43,964 nucleotides of DNA. Origin: an uncultured Lachnospiraceae bacterium (lineage in GTDB: Bacteria; Bacillota; Clostridia; Lachnospirales; Lachnospiraceae). The position numbers and the translations under genes are program-made. The stretch lies in the NCBI GenBank assembly GCA_946628415.1, contig CAMOWK010000018.1, positions 1 through 43,964 of the forward strand. The letters run 5' to 3'. The notes under the pieces are model-generated. The model had not been told where the DNA came from, ran no database searches, and worked only from the letters and a program-made list of their open reading frames with translations. Shown one piece after another: positions 15,689-25,514 of the stretch (position 1 is the first letter of the stretch; each line of letters starts with the position of its first letter).

Positions 15689-18600
15689 TTATTCTGTAGA
15701 ATTCTTTCTCTTCCTGCGTATTATCACCGCACAACCACCTAAGCTTAATGACATAATAAGAATTATTACAGCTATCGGTGTGCCGTCGCCAGTATTAGCA
15801 TTGTTGTTTTCATTATTCTGTTTTTCAGGTGGTGTAACCTTTGCAGGAGTTGATTCTTTCTCAGTTGTAGGCTCCTCTGTATTCGGTTCTTCGGTAGTTG
15901 TCTTTTCCGGTTCCTCAGTTGTAGTTTTCTCTTTTTCCGGATCTTCAGTAGTTGTCTTTTCTTCAGTTACGTCTTTATATATAATAGCGAATATTGAGAA
16001 TCTATCTGATTCTGTATCTACAATCTTTTCAGAATTATTATATGAAGATGTTACTTCTTTTACACTACCTGCGTGGAGTCTAAGTACTCTATAGCTTCGG
16101 GTTACCTTACTGTCCTTATTAATCAAATTATCAGGAAGATTTATACCAAGCTTTATGGAATAACCATTTGTATCAGTTATCTGGACTGGCTCAGCATTTC
16201 CTACTTTCTTGTAAAGATTTACATCAAGATACAGACCTGCAACTTCTCCGTCGTTAAGCGCATTCTCAATCAGTTTCTTATCTGAGTCGGATATTGAATC
16301 TGTTATATCTTCTTCTGTAAGATAAATATCAACATCTGCTCCAGCCTTAACGCTATCCTTTTCGGTATCACTTAATAACTTGTCAGCAAGTTCAGCCTTT
16401 GAATTTCTTACTGTTATAGTAGGTGCATCTCCGATCTTTCTTAAGTAGACCTCCACATCTCCCTGAGCTGGTACTGTTACTGTGACAGATGCTCCTGGAT
16501 TATGATTCTTATCCTCCTTTAATCTTATCATCACTTCACCGGCTCCAAGTCCATCTATAGATGTCTTTCCTTCCTCTACAGATTTCCAAGTTTTACCGCC
16601 GTCTGTGCTGTATTCCATAGAATCATTTACGCCCTCGATTACTCCATCCTTTGAAGTTTCATCGGTAGTATTTTTGACTGATATAGTGTTCTCATCCGGT
16701 GCATCCTGATCTGCTTTCTTGATAATAAATGTTGCCTCTCCATTAACTGTATAGTTTCCACCTTCCTTGTCAGTTATTGTTACTGTTGCTGTTCCGGCAT
16801 CCTTATTATCCGAGTAATTGACATCATATTCGTCGACAGGAATCAGCGTATTTCCATCATATACTGATATTTCTGGAAGCTTATCTGTTCCATCGTAAAT
16901 ATATTCGCCAACAGCTACCTTTATCTCAGGAGTATTCACTTTCTTTTCGGTGATAGTAAGTGTACCGCTAGCAAACTGTATATTATAGTTACCCTGAGTA
17001 CTGTCCCCAATTGCAGTAATGTCATAATTTCCTACATTTTCTCCTGCTACACGTGACAATGTATAATCTATCACATTTTCGTTATCATTTCTCTTCAGCC
17101 CGGTAATCGTAGCAGTAAGCTCAGGTTCCTCATCACCATAATTCTTTGACTTATCATCTGCAGCGACCGTTACATCCGCCCTATTGATAGTAAATGTACC
17201 ATTTACCGTACTCACATCATAATTAGGATTATCACCATCTGTAACAGTTATGGTATAGTCTTTTGCATCCTCACCAGCTTCTCTTGCCAACGTGAAGTCA
17301 AGTTCCTCACCGCCTACTGTTCCTGATACAACTGCTGTAAGCTCCGGATCAGCCTCTCCATACACCTTACTACCATTATCTGCGGTAATCGTTGCAGATT
17401 TCTTTGTGATCGTTATATCCTTACTTCCTCTGACAGGATCAGGACTATAATTACCAGTTGACACATAGTAATAAACCGTTGTAACTCCTGCATCTTTTCT
17501 CGTCGGTGCAGTTAGACTTCCTATGGTATTATAGTTATCTGCTGTAAGCTCCGTAGCATCACTGTAGTAAACCACCGCTTCCGTATTTCCATCAACATCC
17601 ACAGTTATACTATGCTCTTCTCCATCATAGATTCCTGTATAAGCCGATGCGGTAACTGTAAGATCAGTCTTTGTGATTGTGTATGTTCCATTTACGATTT
17701 CAGCTTTATAATTCAGATTCTCATTCCAACTTAGTGTGATAGGATATTCTCCTACAGGTGAGGTATTCGTTGCTGTTGTAGCTGCTGTAATACCCAGCTC
17801 ATCTCCCTCGATGTAATCTCCGCCTACCTGCCACGTAAGAGTAACTATATCTTCCTTATACTTACCGCTCTTATCATCCGCTGTAATGGTTATATCGGCC
17901 TTGTTAATATTAAATGAAATACTGTCCGAAGCTGCAGCATAATTATCTGTTCCGATGATCTCAGCCTTCACATAATAAGTACCTGCCTGAGTCGGCTTTT
18001 CGCCTTCTGCTGCAGCGCCACCTTCCTCAGCTGTTGTACCGGTCTTCGATGTACAAGCCTCATCTGTATAGTAAGTATAAACTGCCGTATCAGCTCCGAA
18101 ATCAGCTGTGACAACAGGTTCATTTGCAGTCTTTCCATAGGTCCAGTCAACAAGCGTTACAGTTGCTGCGTTCGTTGCCTTCGTAATCCTCTGATAACCG
18201 TCTGTCACATTAAATGTTACTTCAAAGTTATCATTGGTGTTAGTGAACTGCGATGACGCAAGTCCCATATTTGTGGTTCCCACATCAGTACGTACAGCTG
18301 AAGCCGTTCCATTAAACATGAAATATGCTGCATTATATAGATCATCACTGAATGATACGTCATATCCACTTTCACTATGCTCTGAAGCATCATAAACTGT
18401 CGTATTGTTATGACCGGTTATAGTTGCTGTGACGCTTCTCCTTCCTATGGTCAGTGTTCCTGTTTCAAAAGTAACGCTGTAGTTACCCTGCTCAGCAGCA
18501 CCATTTGGAGTAATGGTATAAGTACCTACATTCTCTCCGGCTGTTCTTGTTATGGTATAGCTAAGCTTTTCTGAAGCTAACTCACCATTAGCCATACCTG

Positions 18601-21600
18601 TTACTGTTGCGGTAAATGTAGGATCTGCTTCTCCGTAGGTCTTGCTCTTATCATTCGCCTTAACTGTTACTACCTTACGGTTGATGGTAAGGTTTGCACC
18701 AACATAGTTGATATTGTAATTATCTCCGGCTGAAATAGTTCCCCGGTTTATCGCGTAGGTTCCGACATCTTCACCGGCAGAGCGTGCAAGCGCACCGGTC
18801 ACGATATCTTCCGTATCGCCGTTCTTAAGTCCTGAAACTGCATAGGTAAGTGCAGGATCATCTTCGCCGTAGGTCTTTTCCTTTTCTTCGGCCGTTATGG
18901 TAAGAGTCGCCTTGCCTATAGTAAGTTTTCCGGTTTCATATGTAATACTATAGTTACCCTGCGTAGCAGCGCCAGCTGCTGTGATGGTATATTCACCTAT
19001 ATCCTCTCCCACTGCCCGTGATAGGGTGTAGTTAACAGTATCTGTTCCGACAAGCCCTGCTACTGTTGCGGTAAACTCAGGATCTGCTTCGCCATAACCT
19101 TTTGATTTATTATCAGCTGTTACTGTAACTGTCTTGGCATTAACCGTAAGCGTTCCGTTTACGTATGTAATGTCATAGTTTGCTGTTACATCTGTTTCAT
19201 CATGCTTAATAACAGCAGCGCTCGGCACATTATTACTTTCTCCGACATTTGTCTGACTGCCGGTAACGGTTACGCTTGTTATGGTTTCATCTTCCGCAAG
19301 TCCTGTATTTGTATATGTGTTCTTTGTAAGCGCAGTTCCGTCATATATCTTGCTGTCGCTGCCTGCCGTGATAGTAACAGGCTTTGCTGTTACGGTAAGT
19401 GTGCCGTTAGCGTATGTGATTTCGTAGCTTGAAGTTACATCTGTATCACCATGTTTGATTACTGCAGTGCTCGGTACGTTGTCACTTGATCCGGCCGCTG
19501 TCTGACTGCCCGTTACAGTTACACTTTCGATAGTGTCGCCTGATCCAAGGGCAGTATTCGTATATGAATTCTTCGTAAGCGCTGTTCCGTCATATACCTT
19601 GCTGTCGCTGTCTGCTGTGATAGTAAGTGTTTTCTTCGTTACGGTAAGAGTTCCATTTGCATAAGTAATATCATAGCTTGATGTTACATTCTCACCTGCG
19701 GAATTCTTTATTACTGCGTTACTCGGTACGTTGTTACTCGTTCCAACTACAGTCTGACTTCCTGTAAATGTAACGCTTTCAATCGTATCGCCTTCTGCGA
19801 GATCCGTATTGGTATATGTATGCCTTGTAAGCGCTGTTCCGTCATATACCTTAGTACCGCTGTCCGCTGTGATAGTAACAGCCTTCTTGGTTACTTCAAG
19901 AGTTCCATTCTCATAAGTAATCGTGTAGCTTGCTGTTACATCTTCATTATCAGCATTCTTTATAACTGCGTTACTTGGAACATTTTCACTTGTTCCGACT
20001 ACTGTCTGGCTGCCGGTTATAGTTACACTATCAATACTGTCACCTGTTCCGAGATCAGTATTCGTATAAGAATTCTTCGTCAGCGCTGTTCCGTCATATA
20101 CCTTGGTATCACTGTCTGCCGTAATTGTAACTACTTTCTTGGTAACTGTAAGAGTTCCATTTACATATGTAATATCATAGCAATCAGATACATCTGTTGC
20201 TCCGTGCTTAATAACTGCATTACTTGGAACATTATCACTACTACCGACTACTGTCTGACTTCCGGTAACTGTTACGCTTTCAATCACATCATCGGTTACA
20301 TGAGCAGTGCTTGTATATGAATCCTTTGTAAGTGCCGTTCCGTCATATACCTTTTCGTCACTGTCTGCCGTGATCGTAAGAGCCTTCTTAGTAATATCGG
20401 CAGTTGCTGTCTCTTGCTGACCTGTTGCCGCAAGTACATAGTTAGATACGCTTGCACCGCCAAGAGCAAGAGCGGATATATTAACCGTCTTTCCCTCGCC
20501 GACCTTAAATCCGGGGTCTCCTTCTGCAGCAGCAAATGTACCTGTTGCCGTAACTGAAAGTGTATCGCCTTCAACGATTCCATCAAAGCTTGTACCTGTA
20601 TATACAAGTGTGGCTGCAACTGTCCCGTCATATATCTTATCCGATGCGGTTATACCGCTGACTTTAACAGTTTTCTGTTGAATAGTAACTTCAAATGATC
20701 CGCCTTCAGAATCATTATGATTAGAATCCCCGGCTAATCTGTAATAAACAGTATATGTTCCTGCATAAGTTCTCTCAGGAATATCATCTGAATAATCCCC
20801 CGTAGTCCCTACTCTATACTGAAGGGTTCCACCACTGAAATGTGCATCACTATCATCAACCAGTTCCTGCGCCGAGCCATTATATATGAGCGTTTTGGCA
20901 ACAGGCGCTGTTGTTATAGAGGAATCAGCTTTATTAACCGTAAGAGTACCGTCTGCTGTAGTAACAGTATAGTTTCCTATATTTTTAGCTGTTCCGGTTG
21001 TCATCAGAACACCATCAACTGAATAGATAACATTTGATGAAGTACCGGCATCTGTGATCTTACTTCCCGTAGTCATAGTTACGGTAAATTCATGCTCATC
21101 ATCTCCAGACATACCTGTAACGGTAAATGCTCCTACACTATGAGACGTTCCATCATATGTCCATTCACCATCATCAGCTGTAATCGTTACAGCCTTTCGG
21201 TTAACTGTCAGTGTTCCTATCGCATAAGTAATATTATAGCTTGAAGTAACGACTGTATCCCCATGCATGATAACTGCGCCACTTGCAACATTGTTGCTGC
21301 TGCCTGCTTCTGTCTGGGTTCCTGTTATCGTGATGTCTGTAATCTCATCACCTGTCGCAAGTTCGCCGGAAGTAATCGTATAATTATTACTTGTAAGAGG
21401 AGTACTGTCATAATTTTTGCTGGCACTTGCCGCAGTGATCGTTATATCTTTTTTGGTGATAGTCGCATAATCATAAGCGCCGTCTCCATCAGCATAAAGG
21501 TCATTATATCCGGTATCACCCTTGACCATATACCATATATAATATGTACCAACTTCTGTTCCGGTTATTGCATCAGGATCAGTAATAGTATATGCACTTG

Positions 21601-24600
21601 TTTCCGGTTTCGTGGCTGTAGTTGTTACAGCATAATAAACAGTACCATGAAGTGCCGTACCGCCATTTGCAAGGAGCTGCTGTGCTGCTCCATTATATTC
21701 AATACTTCCAACAGAACGCGGAGCTACGGTGACAGTAGGGATACCATTTTCAACAGTATAGGTATGCGTAGTTGTTTCCACGGTATAATTACCGCCATTT
21801 CTGTCAGATACGGTAACCGTAGCATCCTCTCCCGGATTATTGATATTAGAGTAGCTTATAATATATTCACTGCTTGGTACAGCAACATGAAGATCATCAT
21901 CATATATCGTGACCTCAGGAAATGCTCCGGCTGGATATTTGTCAGCAAGACCAAGGTTTGCAGCCGGAGTGATGGACTTCGGGCCGATCGTTACTTCTAA
22001 AGATGCCTCCGCAATGTCATTATGATTGGCATCTCCAACTACCTTGTAATATACCGTATAGGTTCCGGCATTAGTCGCTGTAGGGATATCAGAAGAATAT
22101 GTCCCGCCTGTACCAAGCTTATACTGCAATGTTCCATCAGCGGTACTACCTGCTGTTACAAGTGCCTGAGCCGAGCCATTATAGGTAAGAGTATTTGCTG
22201 CCGGTGCCGTTACGGAAGCATTTGCTTTTGTGATCGTCAGTGTATAGCTTCCGGTCTTTGTAGTATGGTTCGGTGCAGTTACCTGATAATAGATTGTCTT
22301 ACTGTCGGCAACATTGGTAGCTGTTGGCGCTGTTGTAAGATCATAGGTTCCGGAAACAGTTCCATATTTTATGGTTACGGTCTGTAAATTTACAGAGGTT
22401 GCCGTTATGGCAGTGCCCTGAGGGTTGCTGGTATAGGTATAAGACTGATTAGGTGCGTTTACTGTAATAGTCGCATTGCCTATAGTTCTTGAGCCCAGTG
22501 ACTGAACAGAGTTAATCTTATCAGTAGTTGTGTCATTATTATTTGCTGTGTCACTCACATAGTCATACCAGAAAATATAATATGTTCCAGCATCTGTTTT
22601 GGTATCAATGCTTTGCTTCCAAGTCGATATAGAAAATGTCGGTGTAGTCGAACTGGTCGACACATAGTAATACATCGTTCCGCCGGCTGTTGTGGAACCG
22701 GCATTTGCCAGTGTCTTATCTGTACCGTCATACGTTAGTGTTCCTGTAGTGAGTGTAGGCGCGGTAGGTGTGACTGTGCGCTTGCTGATGGTTGCTTTTG
22801 CAGCATATGTAGCAGCAACATCATTGTGGTTGCTGTCGCCTGTTACCTTGTACCATATGTAATAATCACCGGCGTTTGTTGCGGACGGCAAGGTCGTACT
22901 CCATGATGAAGATGAAGGCCCGCTTGTAGTAGAAGACCCAAGACCATAGTAAATCGTTCCGCCTGAAGCAGAGCCTCCCGCAGCAATGGTCTGCGCAGAG
23001 CCGTTGTAGGTCTTGTTTGCCGCGATCGGGGCTGTTGCGGAAGAACTGGTTTTGCCGATTGTCACTGTAACGGTTGAATCCTTTGTACCACTCTTATAAT
23101 TTGTATTTCCGCCTGCCGATGCTCGGATAACTACAGTATAAGTTCCAACAGGTGTATTTGCAGCTGCAGTCAGTACTCTTGTAGATGTATTGAATCCAAA
23201 ATAAGAACCACCTGTCTGAGACTGCAGTGAATAAGTAATTGTACCCTGGGCATTTGTTGCCTGATTTAAGTTCTTTGTTTGAGCAATGGTTGCAAAGTTA
23301 TAGCTCCAAGACTGATTTGCATATGTTATAGGGTTGTTAGCCTGACCAATTGATGCAGTCACACACTGAGGCGCAACAGCGTTATAACCTGTTGCCGCTT
23401 CAATTTGATACCAGACATAGTATGTTCCTGCGTTTGTACCTGAAGGAACAGTAGTACTCCAGCCACTTGTAGGAGCTGTGGTAGCATCGCTGCCAAGTAC
23501 ATATTTAAGAGTTCCGCCATTTGTTGTTGCCGCATTAACCAATTGCTGAGAGGAACCGTTGTAGGTAAGAGTTTTAGCTGTCGGAGCAGTATAGGTAGGG
23601 TCAGTGGTAAGACTATTAACACTATAAGAAACCGTACAACTATAAACCGTAGTATACATTGTGGGGTATTGAGTACTCTTACAATCCACACTGCCAGAAC
23701 CCACAGACGCACTTCCTGTCATTGTTTTTTCTTGTTTTTCTGTTTGGTGTGTACTGGTATTAACAATTACATCTCCAGAGCCTTTAACAGTCAGTTTTAT
23801 ATTTGTTGCTGTATCACTAGTACTTATTGTTACAGTTCCACTATTGGAATTAACTGTTGAACTACCAACAACTGTACTACCATTAAGCAATTGAATTTCA
23901 ACACTGGATGGAGTTGCCCAATTAGAGTTTCCGCCCGTTGCTCCAACCATATACCAACCTATTGTACCTGCATTGACTGTCACGCTATAACTTCCCGCAG
24001 CATCCGTCACCGTAATCTCATACTCCACCCCATCAACAGTGACCTTCATCCATTCGGTGCTGGTGAATGCCTGATTTGCGGTCACGATCCACTCTCCGCT
24101 CTCGTTTGAAGCTGAGAAGAGTTCTTCATCACTTACACTTACAGCACTGATATCACTATCCTCTGCCGCTCTTCCATCTGCCTTTGTGATCCCAATAAAA
24201 GAAAGTATGTCAACAAGAGCGACGCTTGTGTCACCCTGCATCACGTACTGTTTTTCATCATATGTAAATTCAACTGTATAGTAGGAGAAGCCGTCTGTAG
24301 AAGCAGATACTGTTGTTCCATCTTCTTCTGTTGGGAGGATATCTGCAGAAAGCGAACCTGAAGCATCTTCTGAAATATGATATACATTTGTTTCAAGGTT
24401 TTCATTTGCAACTGCATCCATAGAGAACGAAGCTTTTACATCAGCGCCCTTTTCCGGCTGAAGTTCGTTTCCATCCTTATCGAAAACCTTGATATCATAT
24501 GTGTAAGATATAGCGACTTTTTCAGTTTCATCTCTCTCCACATCAAGAGCTTCTTCTACTGCACCAAGCTCGGCATTTGAAACCTTTGCAACCGAAAGCG

Positions 24601-24928
24601 ACGCTCCTTCAGGGAATACACCCTCAGCAGCACTAACACTTATCCTGACTCCATCGATGATTACAGGTTCAGGTTTAAATGCAGGGTAAGTTTCTTCATC
24701 GATCTGTATATCCGTTTCTGTCGATGTATCACTTTTTTCGGATTCTATAAAAGGATCTGATTCTTCTGTATTACTATCTTCTGTAATACCTTCTTCTGCA
24801 TCTGTTGAAGTTGCTGTCATACCTGAATCCATTGATTCTTTCGCCAGAACTACCGAATTTGGACACATACCGATTATCATTACAATTACAAGCAAAATCG
24901 ATATTATCTTTCTTAATCTCTTACCCAT
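15689..24928 (-). CDS. Giant repeat-rich cell-surface protein (YDG and MBG-type repeats)
   Basis: A 3079-residue secreted protein. The N-terminus has a signal peptide (basic MGKRLRK, hydrophobic core, cut near VLAKES). An N-terminal domain to about residue 400 is followed by many modules: TYNGS-containing units of about 85 residues; a YDG-type domain; five tandem units of about 84 residues with the theme TITADS-KVYDGTALTK (about 1514-1931, DNA 19136-20389); three MBG-type units with the theme KSKTYGEADP (about 1932-2166); and two more near 2510-2661. A Thr/Glu/Pro-rich wall-spanning region, the motif NANTGD, a membrane helix and a basic RRKRKNSTE tail end the protein. This suggests an adhesin or matrix protein. 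The sorting signal is degenerate. Its leader is unusual (24985-25103). Confidence 0.88.
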   Translation of the reverse strand: MGKRLRKIISILLVIVMIIGMCPNSVVLAKESMDSGMTATSTDAEEGITEDSNTEESDPFIESEKSDTSTETDIQIDEETYPAFKPEPVIIDGVRISVSAAEGVFPEGASLSVAKVSNAELGAVEEALDVERDETEKVAISYTYDIKVFDKDGNELQPEKGADVKASFSMDAVANENLETNVYHISEDASGSLSADILPTEEDGTTVSASTDGFSYYTVEFTYDEKQYVMQGDTSVALVDILSFIGITKADGRAAEDSDISAVSVSDEELFSASNESGEWIVTANQAFTSTEWMKVTVDGVEYEITVTDAAGSYSVTVNAGTIGWYMVGATGGNSNWATPSSVEIQLLNGSTVVGSSTVNSNSGTVTISTSDTATNIKLTVKGSGDVIVNTSTHQTEKQEKTMTGSASVGSGSVDCKSTQYPTMYTTVYSCTVSYSVNSLTTDPTYTAPTAKTLTYNGSSQQLVNAATTNGGTLKYVLGSDATTAPTSGWSTTVPSGTNAGTYYVWYQIEAATGYNAVAPQCVTASIGQANNPITYANQSWSYNFATIAQTKNLNQATNAQGTITYSLQSQTGGSYFGFNTSTRVLTAAANTPVGTYTVVIRASAGGNTNYKSGTKDSTVTVTIGKTSSSATAPIAANKTYNGSAQTIAAGGSASGGTIYYGLGSSTTSGPSSSSWSTTLPSATNAGDYYIWYKVTGDSNHNDVAATYAAKATISKRTVTPTAPTLTTGTLTYDGTDKTLANAGSTTAGGTMYYYVSTSSTTPTFSISTWKQSIDTKTDAGTYYIFWYDYVSDTANNNDTTTDKINSVQSLGSRTIGNATITVNAPNQSYTYTSNPQGTAITATSVNLQTVTIKYGTVSGTYDLTTAPTATNVADSKTIYYQVTAPNHTTKTGSYTLTITKANASVTAPAANTLTYNGSAQALVTAGSTADGTLQYKLGTGGTYSSDIPTATNAGTYTVYYKVVGDANHNDIAEASLEVTIGPKSITPAANLGLADKYPAGAFPEVTIYDDDLHVAVPSSEYIISYSNINNPGEDATVTVSDRNGGNYTVETTTHTYTVENGIPTVTVAPRSVGSIEYNGAAQQLLANGGTALHGTVYYAVTTTATKPETSAYTITDPDAITGTEVGTYYIWYMVKGDTGYNDLYADGDGAYDYATITKKDITITAASASKNYDSTPLTSNNYTITSGELATGDEITDITITGTQTEAGSSNNVASGAVIMHGDTVVTSSYNITYAIGTLTVNRKAVTITADDGEWTYDGTSHSVGAFTVTGMSGDDEHEFTVTMTTGSKITDAGTSSNVIYSVDGVLMTTGTAKNIGNYTVTTADGTLTVNKADSSITTAPVAKTLIYNGSAQELVDDSDAHFSGGTLQYRVGTTGDYSDDIPERTYAGTYTVYYRLAGDSNHNDSEGGSFEVTIQQKTVKVSGITASDKIYDGTVAATLVYTGTSFDGIVEGDTLSVTATGTFAAAEGDPGFKVGEGKTVNISALALGGASVSNYVLAATGQQETATADITKKALTITADSDEKVYDGTALTKDSYTSTAHVTDDVIESVTVTGSQTVVGSSDNVPSNAVIKHGATDVSDCYDITYVNGTLTVTKKVVTITADSDTKVYDGTALTKNSYTNTDLGTGDSIDSVTITGSQTVVGTSENVPSNAVIKNADNEDVTASYTITYENGTLEVTKKAVTITADSGTKVYDGTALTRHTYTNTDLAEGDTIESVTFTGSQTVVGTSNNVPSNAVIKNSAGENVTSSYDITYANGTLTVTKKTLTITADSDSKVYDGTALTKNSYTNTALGSGDTIESVTVTGSQTAAGSSDNVPSTAVIKHGDTDVTSSYEITYANGTLTVTAKPVTITAGSDSKIYDGTALTKNTYTNTGLAEDETITSVTVTGSQTNVGESNNVPSAAVIKHDETDVTANYDITYVNGTLTVNAKTVTVTADNKSKGYGEADPEFTATVAGLVGTDTVNYTLSRAVGEDIGEYTITAAGAATQGNYSITYETGKLTIGKATLTITAEEKEKTYGEDDPALTYAVSGLKNGDTEDIVTGALARSAGEDVGTYAINRGTISAGDNYNINYVGANLTINRKVVTVKANDKSKTYGEADPTFTATVTGMANGELASEKLSYTITRTAGENVGTYTITPNGAAEQGNYSVTFETGTLTIGRRSVTATITGHNNTTVYDASEHSESGYDVSFSDDLYNAAYFMFNGTASAVRTDVGTTNMGLASSQFTNTNDNFEVTFNVTDGYQRITKATNAATVTLVDWTYGKTANEPVVTADFGADTAVYTYYTDEACTSKTGTTAEEGGAAAEGEKPTQAGTYYVKAEIIGTDNYAAASDSISFNINKADITITADDKSGKYKEDIVTLTWQVGGDYIEGDELGITAATTATNTSPVGEYPITLSWNENLNYKAEIVNGTYTITKTDLTVTASAYTGIYDGEEHSITVDVDGNTEAVVYYSDATELTADNYNTIGSLTAPTRKDAGVTTVYYYVSTGNYSPDPVRGSKDITITKKSATITADNGSKVYGEADPELTAVVSGTVGGEELDFTLAREAGEDAKDYTITVTDGDNPNYDVSTVNGTFTINRADVTVAADDKSKNYGDEEPELTATITGLKRNDNENVIDYTLSRVAGENVGNYDITAIGDSTQGNYNIQFASGTLTITEKKVNTPEIKVAVGEYIYDGTDKLPEISVYDGNTLIPVDEYDVNYSDNKDAGTATVTITDKEGGNYTVNGEATFIIKKADQDAPDENTISVKNTTDETSKDGVIEGVNDSMEYSTDGGKTWKSVEEGKTSIDGLGAGEVMIRLKEDKNHNPGASVTVTVPAQGDVEVYLRKIGDAPTITVRNSKAELADKLLSDTEKDSVKAGADVDIYLTEEDITDSISDSDKKLIENALNDGEVAGLYLDVNLYKKVGNAEPVQITDTNGYSIKLGINLPDNLINKDSKVTRSYRVLRLHAGSVKEVTSSYNNSEKIVDTESDRFSIFAIIYKDVTEEKTTTEDPEKEKTTTEEPEKTTTEEPNTEEPTTEKESTPAKVTPPEKQNNENNNANTGDGTPIAVIILIMSLSLGGCAVIIRRKRKNSTE
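19136..20389 (-). repeat. Five tandem ~250-bp coding repeats in the giant surface gene
   Basis: Five consecutive units of about 83-85 codons each share the themes KVYDGTALTK, SVTVTGSQT, NVPSNAVIK and ITYANGTLTV. Their similarity at DNA level makes unequal recombination and assembly collapse possible. A more distant sixth unit (KNYDSTPLT) occurs earlier in the protein, at about 21210-21460. Confidence 0.85.
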
Positions 24929-24984
24929 ATGATTCCCCTCCCAAAGTTCCTTACTAAGGTCTCTTTTTTTCGAAACAAAAATAA

Positions 24985-25024
24985 CCGTCAGAATGCATAG
25001 CTGAACGCTATGTATTCTGACGGT
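24985..25024 (-). terminator. Terminator-like stem in the leader of the giant surface gene
   Basis: AACCGTCAGAATGCATAGC and GCTATGTATTCTGACGGTT form a nearly perfect 19-bp stem with a 5-nt loop. On the minus strand it is followed by TTATTTTTGTTTC. It lies between the leader ORF (25008-25103) and the giant gene start codon (24928). Its 5' arm contains the last codons and the stop of the leader ORF. It may be an attenuator for the surface gene or simply the terminator of the small ORF. Confidence 0.65.
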
Positions 25025-25103
25025 TGTTAATTAATATTTGCATTCCAAAAAAGCTCTTCTCTTCTATTCTATTCTCTTGAAGATTATCATGTATCTGTCT
25101 CAT
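25008..25103 (-). CDS. 31-residue leader peptide-like ORF upstream of the giant surface gene
   Basis: ATG at 25103 is preceded by an excellent ribosome-binding site (AAAAAGGAG, 9 nt spacing). The peptide starts MRQIHDNLQENRIEEK and ends ILINNRQNT, with five Asn and four Gln. The last five codons and the TAG lie in the 5' arm of the stem at 24985-25024. The RQN ending recalls the RQN-x-SWQG motif of small Lachnospiraceae proteins, which I know only by recollection; here it stops right after RQNT. It is either a regulatory leader or a truncated member of that family. Confidence 0.55.
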   Translation of the reverse strand: MRQIHDNLQENRIEEKSFFGMQILINNRQNT

Positions 25104-25225
25104 GTAAATCAACTCCTTTTTACATTTGACGAGTTTCAATTCAACGATATTATCCGGAAGCTTTTACTTTGATGTCATCGATGTCTCGCATACTCTTGAT
25201 TCATCTATCTATGTTTTATAGGGGT

Positions 25226-25255
25226 ATTTTATCATAATATAACGAACGTTTACAA
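25226..25255 (-). promoter_or_regulatory. Putative promoter of the leader ORF and giant surface gene
   Basis: TTGTAA (25250-25255) and TAAAAT (25226-25231) are 18 bp apart on the minus strand. This implies a leader of nearly 300 nt before the giant ORF, holding the small ORF and the stem. The remaining intergenic sequence, 24929-25298, shows no other gene. Confidence 0.45.
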
Positions 25256-25298
25256 GGTAAAAATCAATATTGTCCAAACGTTGTTTATTTCTATTTCA

Positions 25299-25511
25299 TC
25301 AACCGTCATTAATCCGAATAAGCTTATCGCTTAATGTCATTTTGCTCTTATTGCTAAAGTGAACTTCTATAAGAAACCTACACCCATTTATCTCAGCCAT
25401 AAAAGAGTCGGGATAATAGACTTCCACGAAATTATTGTTGTTCTGATTGATAGGATGAGATTGATGGATAGATTCATCATTCACATCTGTTGTTGTATTT
25501 TTATCATTCAT
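25299..25511 (-). CDS. TnpW-like small transposon protein
   Basis: A 70-residue protein. The C-terminal part FMAEINGCRFLIEVHFSNKSKMTLSDKLIRI matches the pattern of the small TnpW proteins of Tn4451/Tn5397-type elements: a strand, 'HFS', then a 'T--DK--RLI' helix. The role is not known. It starts 3 nt after the stop of the MobC-like gene, so the two are an operon. The N-terminal 35 residues are Asn-rich and poorly conserved. Confidence 0.65.
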   Translation of the reverse strand: MNDKNTTTDVNDESIHQSHPINQNNNNFVEVYYPDSFMAEINGCRFLIEVHFSNKSKMTLSDKLIRINDG

Positions 25512-25514
25512 AGT

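Noticed and set aside
19136..20389. Regular repeats that might be mistaken for a CRISPR array.
   Set aside because: Units are about 250 bp, lie in one open frame and have no repeat-spacer structure; no cas genes are nearby.
19820..22387. Long plus-strand frames opposite the giant surface gene.
   Set aside because: They are antisense shadows of a repetitive, Thr/Ser-rich coding sequence, rich in Cys and Ile, without starts or family motifs.
24929..25225. A cyclic-di-GMP or other known riboswitch ahead of the giant surface gene.
   Set aside because: The conserved cores I know were not found; the small ORF and stem explain the leader better.
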